A stretch of DNA of 20,480 bases from an uncultured Bacteroides sp. (GTDB taxonomy: Bacteria > Bacteroidota > Bacteroidia > Bacteroidales > Bacteroidaceae): assembly GCA_900557355.1 (NCBI GenBank), contig USSR01000031.1, positions 1 through 20,480 on the forward strand, read 5' to 3'. The translations under genes were made by a program, and so were the position numbers. The notes under the pieces are model-generated. The model saw only the letters and a list, made by a program, of their open reading frames with translations. It made no database searches and was not told where the DNA came from. This document shows, in pieces, positions 16,168 to 20,480 of this stretch (position 1 is the stretch's first letter; the number at the start of each line of letters is the position of its first letter).

Positions 16168-17301
16168 ATGAAAAACAAATTACCGGAAAACAATTCCATC
16201 CGTCTTGCCTCATTGGATATTCTAAGAGGTTTCGATTTATTTCTCCTGGTCTTTTTTCAACCTGTATTCGTGGCATTGGCACGGCAGATGAATATGTCAT
16301 TTCTCGATAGCATACTTTATCAGTTTGACCATGAGGTTTGGGAGGGATTCCGTTTCTGGGATTTGGTAATGCCGCTTTTCCTCTTTATGACGGGAGCTTC
16401 CATGCCGTTCTCACTATCGAAGTATATAGGGACTACGGGAAGTTATTGGCCTGTGTATCGGAGAATCCTGAAGCGTGTTTTTCTCCTGTTTATCTTCGGA
16501 ATGATTGTTCAGGGAAACCTGCTCGGTCTGGACGCCACGCATCTTTATTTGTATTCCAATACATTGCAGTCTATTGCTGTCGGTTATCTTATTGCTGCGG
16601 TCATTCAGTTGCACTTCCCGTTCAAGTGGCAGGTAGGGATAACGTTGCTACTCCTTCTCGTCTACTGGGTTCCGATGACGTTTTTGGGGGATTTCACACC
16701 GGCGGGGAACTTTGCGGAACAAGTGGACAGATGCGTTTTAGGGCGATTCCGTGACGGTGTTTTCTGGAATGAGGACGGAACCTGGAGCTTCTCGCCATCC
16801 TACAACTATACATGGATGTGGAGCAGCCTGACATTCGGAGTGACCGTCATGCTCGGAGCGTTTGCCGGAAAGATAATGAAAGAGGGCAAGGCAAATCGGA
16901 AAAGGGTGGTGCAGACGTTGCTAGTTGTCGGACTTGCTCTTGTTGGCCTGGCGTTACTGTGGAGTTTGCAGATGCCTGTTATCAAACGTATCTGGACAGG
17001 CAGCATGACCCTGCTTTCCGGCGGCTATTGCTTTCTGCTGATGGCATTGTTCTATTACTGGATTGATTATAAAGGATATACCCGGGAATTGAACTGGCTG
17101 AAAGTGTATGGCATGAATTCCATTACGGCGTATCTGCTGGGCGAAGTTGTGAATTTCCGTTGCGTTGCCGCTTCGGTCAGTTACGGGCTCGAACAATATC
17201 TGGGTGGTTATTACTCCGTATGGCTTACCTTCGCCAATTATCTGATTGTCTTTCTCCTGTTGAGGGTGATGTATAAGCGCGGATTATTTTTAAAGGTTTG
17301 A
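16168..17301 (+). CDS. DUF5009/HGSNAT-like inner membrane acyltransferase (NagX-like)
   Basis: The 377-residue protein is strongly hydrophobic with about ten membrane segments and no cleavable signal. The N-terminus RLASLDILRGFDLFLLV (12-28) and FDHEVWEGFRFWDLVMP (53-69) match the heparan-alpha-glucosaminide N-acetyltransferase family. His55 aligns with the histidine that carries the acetyl group in the human lysosomal enzyme, and D65 in the DLVMP motif is conserved; this is by motif, not alignment. The family moves acetyl groups across a membrane onto amino sugars; bacterial NagX-type members sit in GlcNAc loci, often beside GH20, and have been proposed as transporters. It lies between GH20 and the GH36-like gene, 22 bp before the latter, so probably in one transcript. 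Either acetylation or uptake of a released amino sugar is possible. Confidence 0.9.
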   Translation: MKNKLPENNSIRLASLDILRGFDLFLLVFFQPVFVALARQMNMSFLDSILYQFDHEVWEGFRFWDLVMPLFLFMTGASMPFSLSKYIGTTGSYWPVYRRILKRVFLLFIFGMIVQGNLLGLDATHLYLYSNTLQSIAVGYLIAAVIQLHFPFKWQVGITLLLLLVYWVPMTFLGDFTPAGNFAEQVDRCVLGRFRDGVFWNEDGTWSFSPSYNYTWMWSSLTFGVTVMLGAFAGKIMKEGKANRKRVVQTLLVVGLALVGLALLWSLQMPVIKRIWTGSMTLLSGGYCFLLMALFYYWIDYKGYTRELNWLKVYGMNSITAYLLGEVVNFRCVAASVSYGLEQYLGGYYSVWLTFANYLIVFLLLRVMYKRGLFLKV

Positions 17302-17323
17302 TAAATGAAAGAATAAAAATAGT

Positions 17324-20203
17324 ATGATTAAACGAATATATTTGCTGTTGATGTTGTTTGGAGGATGTTTGTTTTCCATGAGGGCAGCTGTAAAGGAAGA
17401 GATTTATGTCAATCATATAGCAGATACTGTGGAGATTGGCAATGAATTCCTCGCTCGCAAGTTTCTGGTGAAGAATGATAAAGTCCGCACGTGCATGATT
17501 GAAAATAAGCGTATGGGGAAGGAAGTTTCCCGTATTATTCCCGAAACCATTTCGGAGGATTTTATCATCCGTACGTTGAGTGCGGATTCGGTCGTTGCGG
17601 ATATTCATTCTTCTGATCTTTTCTTGCAGAGAGTACAGGTCACGGATGAAGGGAAGAACGGCAAGAAGCTGGTTTTCCATTATAAGGGCTTCCGCCATCA
17701 GGAGGTGGACTGGCAGGTGGACATGGTTCTTACATTGGAGGAAGGGAAGCACTATATGAGGAAATATCTGGAGATTACCGTCCCCGATTCGCAACGCCAT
17801 CTGGCGCGTCTGGATTATATTGATTTCGAGCCGATGAGCCTTCCCGAAGGATATGCTGTCTGGACGCATCCGGTGATGGAACAGGGAGTGGGCGGTGTCA
17901 GCGGATATTACATCTCTTTGGGGCAACCGGTGTACATACAGGGCATGTTCTTCGGACTTGAATTTCCGGCTTCGGAGACGGAGATTGAGGGTGATCGGAA
18001 AGTACGTATCCGCTATTATTCGGGAAAGAGCTTTGAGATGCTTGCTTCGGAAGGCCGTCTGGCGGACAGCGGGACGTTTACCACCTGGAAAGAAGTGACC
18101 GGTGCCACCCGCAGTACGGATATGGATGTCATTCAGACGGACTTTTTCAGTTATATCCATGATATTTCCGTTCCGGTCGACTTCCGTATCCAGTACAATT
18201 CATGGTATGACTTTATGCTCGACATCAACGAGAACAATATCCTCGACTCTTTCCGTGAAGTGGAACGCGGACTGACGCAGAACGGAGTTCGTCCGATTGA
18301 CTCTTATGTGGTGGACGACGGTTGGAATGCTTACGGTCCGTGGCAGGAAGAGAACAAGGCCAAATTCTGGTCGTTCAACAGCAAATTCCCGAACGAACTG
18401 TCCACCCCTTCGGATTTGTCACACCGTTTGTCCTCTAATTTCGGATTGTGGCTGGGCCCCCGCGGAGGTTATAATTATTATATCAAGTTCGCGCGGTTTC
18501 TGGAAGAAAACGGGAATGGAAAACTGAACTGCAACTCAAGTGATATTTGCACCAACCATAAGGTGTACTGCGAGAAACTGAAAATGTTTTTTCTGGACTG
18601 CCAGCAACGGTTTGACGTGAATTACTGGAAACTGGACGGTTTTCTGGTTCGTCCGCCGCAACCCGACCCGCAGGGGAATTATATCTCCGGCGGTTATCAG
18701 GGAATGTGTTATGTCACCGAGCATTGGGAACGTTGGATTGATATATTTCAGGCGATGCGCGACCAGCGCGGGGCGAAAAGGAATGATTTGTGGATTAACC
18801 TGACGTGTTATGTCAACCCCAGCCCGTGGTTCTTGCAATGGGGAAACTCCGTGTGGATGCAGAACTCGCAGGACATCGGGCGGTTGAACGTAAAACGCCC
18901 GTCACAGCTTGACCAACTTTTGTCTTACAGGGACGACCGTTATTTCGATTTTGTGAAGACACGCGCGTTCCAGTTCCCTTTGGCGCATCTTTATAACCAC
19001 GACCCGATTTATGGCAATACCGCCAATCTCGCCGGAAAGATGGATGATGATGAATTCCGCACTTACCTGATGATGATGGCTACCCGCGGCAGTGCTTTCT
19101 GGGAACTTTATTATAGCTATAACATGATGAACGAGGGGCAGAAATGGGTGATAAATGCCGATGTACTGCACTGGATTAACGACAACTATGAGACTCTGAA
19201 ACATGCTAAACTGATAGGACAGACTCCCGCAAAAGGAACTCCTTACGGCTATTCGGCATGGTCGGGACAGGAAGGGATTATTTCTGTCCGCAACCCGTCC
19301 GATGAAGTGAAAGAGTTTACCTTCCCGCTCGACCGCACTATCGGAATGCCTGAAGGATTGAAAGGATTGCATCGTACCTATGTGTGGGCGTACCGGACGG
19401 ATGAACAGAAGGCAGAGGACACGGAGAACCATTTGTTTGATTATGGCGGACAAATCTCCCTTAGTTTGCAGCCGGGTGAAGTGCGGATTTGGAAATTCAG
19501 TACCGTGCCTGATAAGGAAGCCCCTGCTCTGCGGATAGTGAAGACCACCTCTCCGACTTCCCTGACGGTCGAGCTTAATGAGCCTGTGATACTGAAAGAC
19601 GGAATATTTTCCGTTTCGGGAAATGAGGTAACCGCTACTTCGCTTTCAGCGGACAGGCGTGTCGTGACACTAACATTGGCTCGTGAAATGAGAGAAGATG
19701 ATAAATACCGCCTGAATATTTCGGGAGTGACAGATGACGCAGGAAATACGGAAGCATTGCGCACCGCTTTTTTCTATTTCGAGAATCAGGAGATACCTGT
19801 TTTGACAGGAGTCAGTGGCAGCGGGGATTTTAATCTGTCTTTCTGTTTGAAAACCGATAAGAACGCTGTTTCCTTGTTGCGTCAGGGAAAAGACATTTTG
19901 GTGGATTTGGATGCGGAAGGGCGGCTTGTATTCGTGGTAAAAGGGTTGAAAGTCGTATCCGGACAGGCTGTTGATGATGATAAAGAGCGCATTGTGTCTT
20001 TATGCCGTGAGAAGAATGGAATGTTGAAAATCTATCTGAATGGTGAATTGGAGCAGTCGGTTTATGATGTGGCAATAGTGAATCCGAATATTAAAGCAAC
20101 TCCGGTTATTGTAAATGCTTCATTAGAGAATACTCTCGGACAGTTGAAGATTATGAATCGTGCGCTTGATTATAAAGAAAACAAGAACATGGTTCTGAAA
20201 TAA
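17324..20203 (+). CDS. Clan GH-D (GH36-like) exported glycosidase with Ig-like and lectin-like C-terminal domains
   Basis: The 959-residue protein has a signal peptide ending about residue 22 (MRAA-V). Residues about 28-285 form a beta-sandwich as in GH36/melibiase. The barrel (about 286-640) shows YNSWYD (291-296), VVDDGWN (329-335), LWLGPRGG (375-382), YWKLDGF (434-440) and SQDIGR (515-520). By analogy with clan GH-D, D438 in the WKLD motif would be the nucleophile and D517 the acid/base. Residues about 733-820 look like an SbsA/Big_5 Ig-like domain (LTVELNEPV, DDAGNTEA), and about 825-955 like a LamG/concanavalin-type lectin sandwich (KIYLNGELEQSVYD, KIMNRALD). Retaining alpha-galactosidase or alpha-N-acetylgalactosaminidase activity is the best guess, but the sequence does not look like a standard GH36 and a related or new family is possible. 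Last gene of the operon. Confidence 0.75.
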   Translation: MIKRIYLLLMLFGGCLFSMRAAVKEEIYVNHIADTVEIGNEFLARKFLVKNDKVRTCMIENKRMGKEVSRIIPETISEDFIIRTLSADSVVADIHSSDLFLQRVQVTDEGKNGKKLVFHYKGFRHQEVDWQVDMVLTLEEGKHYMRKYLEITVPDSQRHLARLDYIDFEPMSLPEGYAVWTHPVMEQGVGGVSGYYISLGQPVYIQGMFFGLEFPASETEIEGDRKVRIRYYSGKSFEMLASEGRLADSGTFTTWKEVTGATRSTDMDVIQTDFFSYIHDISVPVDFRIQYNSWYDFMLDINENNILDSFREVERGLTQNGVRPIDSYVVDDGWNAYGPWQEENKAKFWSFNSKFPNELSTPSDLSHRLSSNFGLWLGPRGGYNYYIKFARFLEENGNGKLNCNSSDICTNHKVYCEKLKMFFLDCQQRFDVNYWKLDGFLVRPPQPDPQGNYISGGYQGMCYVTEHWERWIDIFQAMRDQRGAKRNDLWINLTCYVNPSPWFLQWGNSVWMQNSQDIGRLNVKRPSQLDQLLSYRDDRYFDFVKTRAFQFPLAHLYNHDPIYGNTANLAGKMDDDEFRTYLMMMATRGSAFWELYYSYNMMNEGQKWVINADVLHWINDNYETLKHAKLIGQTPAKGTPYGYSAWSGQEGIISVRNPSDEVKEFTFPLDRTIGMPEGLKGLHRTYVWAYRTDEQKAEDTENHLFDYGGQISLSLQPGEVRIWKFSTVPDKEAPALRIVKTTSPTSLTVELNEPVILKDGIFSVSGNEVTATSLSADRRVVTLTLAREMREDDKYRLNISGVTDDAGNTEALRTAFFYFENQEIPVLTGVSGSGDFNLSFCLKTDKNAVSLLRQGKDILVDLDAEGRLVFVVKGLKVVSGQAVDDDKERIVSLCREKNGMLKIYLNGELEQSVYDVAIVNPNIKATPVIVNASLENTLGQLKIMNRALDYKENKNMVLK

Positions 20204-20284
20204 AAGAGGTTGTGACTGTATCAAATAGAGGTCAGCATGATAGAATAAATGATGATAATATCCTGTTTGCAGGAGATATAGATG

Positions 20285-20370
20285 CTGTGTGTTGGATATA
20301 TAGATCCAACACACAGGTCATATATGCCGTATACATTGGATCTATATGTCCAATACGCACGGTATATATG
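20285..20370. repeat. Two adjacent palindromes between convergent genes
   Basis: CTGTGTGTTGGAT (20285-20297) and ATCCAACACACAG (20304-20316) form a perfect 13-bp stem with a 6-nt loop. Next, CATATATGCCGT (20319-20330) pairs with ACGGTATATATG (20359-20370, one G-T), enclosing a 6-bp inner stem (20335-20340 with 20349-20354). The two centres are also related as inverted copies (20291-20310 and 20335-20354, 17 of 20). They lie between the GH-D stop and a convergent gene end, so a bidirectional terminator role is likely, although there is no long T-tract. A weaker hairpin (TCCTG/CAGGA) precedes at 20261-20274. Confidence 0.75.
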
Positions 20371-20403
20371 GCTTACAGGCTTACAAGTGGCTGATAAACA
20401 GCA

Positions 20404-20480
20404 CTATTTTACCAGGCTTTTTGCCCTTTCCAATGCTACATTGATATTCGGGCAGATATTCTCTTTTCCCAGTAGTTCAA
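20404..20480 (-). CDS. C-terminal end of an unidentified convergent gene
   Basis: On the minus strand one frame from the window edge stays open for 24 codons and ends in TAG (20406-20404), reading ELLGKENICPNINVALERAK then SLVK. The composition (amphipathic, ordinary codons) looks like a real protein end, whereas the other two minus frames stop within 50 bases. I do not recognise the family. The gene would converge on the GH-D gene, with the palindromes at 20285-20370 in between. The short length keeps confidence modest. Confidence 0.5.
   Translation of the reverse strand, partial: ELLGKENICPNINVALERAKSLVK

Noticed and set aside
17225..18160. 311-codon minus-strand frame spanning the DUF5009 end and GH-D start
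   Set aside because: It runs antisense across two well-supported genes and has no family features.
1..20480. CRISPR array, tRNA, rRNA, insertion sequence or transposase
   Set aside because: I saw no regularly spaced repeats with unique spacers, no tRNA-like cloverleaf and no transposase frame; the only repeats are the short ones listed.

Overview
The window looks like a chromosomal segment of a gut Bacteroides (Bacteroidota). The evidence is a SusC/SusD pair, a hybrid two-component sensor with beta-propeller repeats, surface-type lipoprotein signals (Cys followed by acidic residues) and promoters of the Bacteroides type (TAnnTTTG at -7, TTTG near -33). The species cannot be read from the sequence.

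Layout. (1) 1-3477, minus strand: a GH95 fucosidase gene followed 36 bp downstream by the 5' part of a hybrid two-component system gene, cut by the window edge. (2) 3478-5696: a spacer with divergent promoters, then a free-standing AAA-ATPase-like/PD-(D/E)XK gene (DUF1703-type) that looks unrelated to glycan use. (3) 5697-6534: a long AT-rich spacer holding a strong palindromic repeat cluster and the susC promoter. (4) 6535-20203, plus strand: a polysaccharide utilization locus in the order susC, susD, surface GH16-like endo-hydrolase, terminator-like hairpin, GH20 hexosaminidase, DUF5009/HGSNAT-like membrane acetyltransferase, and a large GH36-like (clan GH-D) enzyme with Ig-like and lectin-like tails. 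(5) 20204-20480: stacked palindromes, then the C-terminal end of a convergent gene.

Working model (inference). The GH16 enzyme cuts a galactose- or glucose-containing polymer at the cell surface, SusCD imports the fragments, and exo-enzymes for alpha-fucose (GH95), beta-GlcNAc/GalNAc (GH20) and possibly alpha-Gal/alpha-GalNAc (GH-D) trim them. DUF5009 would handle the amino sugar. This set would fit fucosylated poly-LacNAc or blood-group-type host O-glycans, though the GH16 specificity is open and an algal or plant galactan cannot be excluded.

The most useful new observation is a bipartite motif, TTTGGTGA followed 21 bp later by WTGGYTAT. It lies upstream of both the GH95/HTCS promoter and the susC promoter, at distances from the -7 box that differ by 10 bp. 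It is a candidate operator for the AraC-type output domain that hybrid sensors carry, and it would tie the two operons into one regulon across the intervening ATPase gene.
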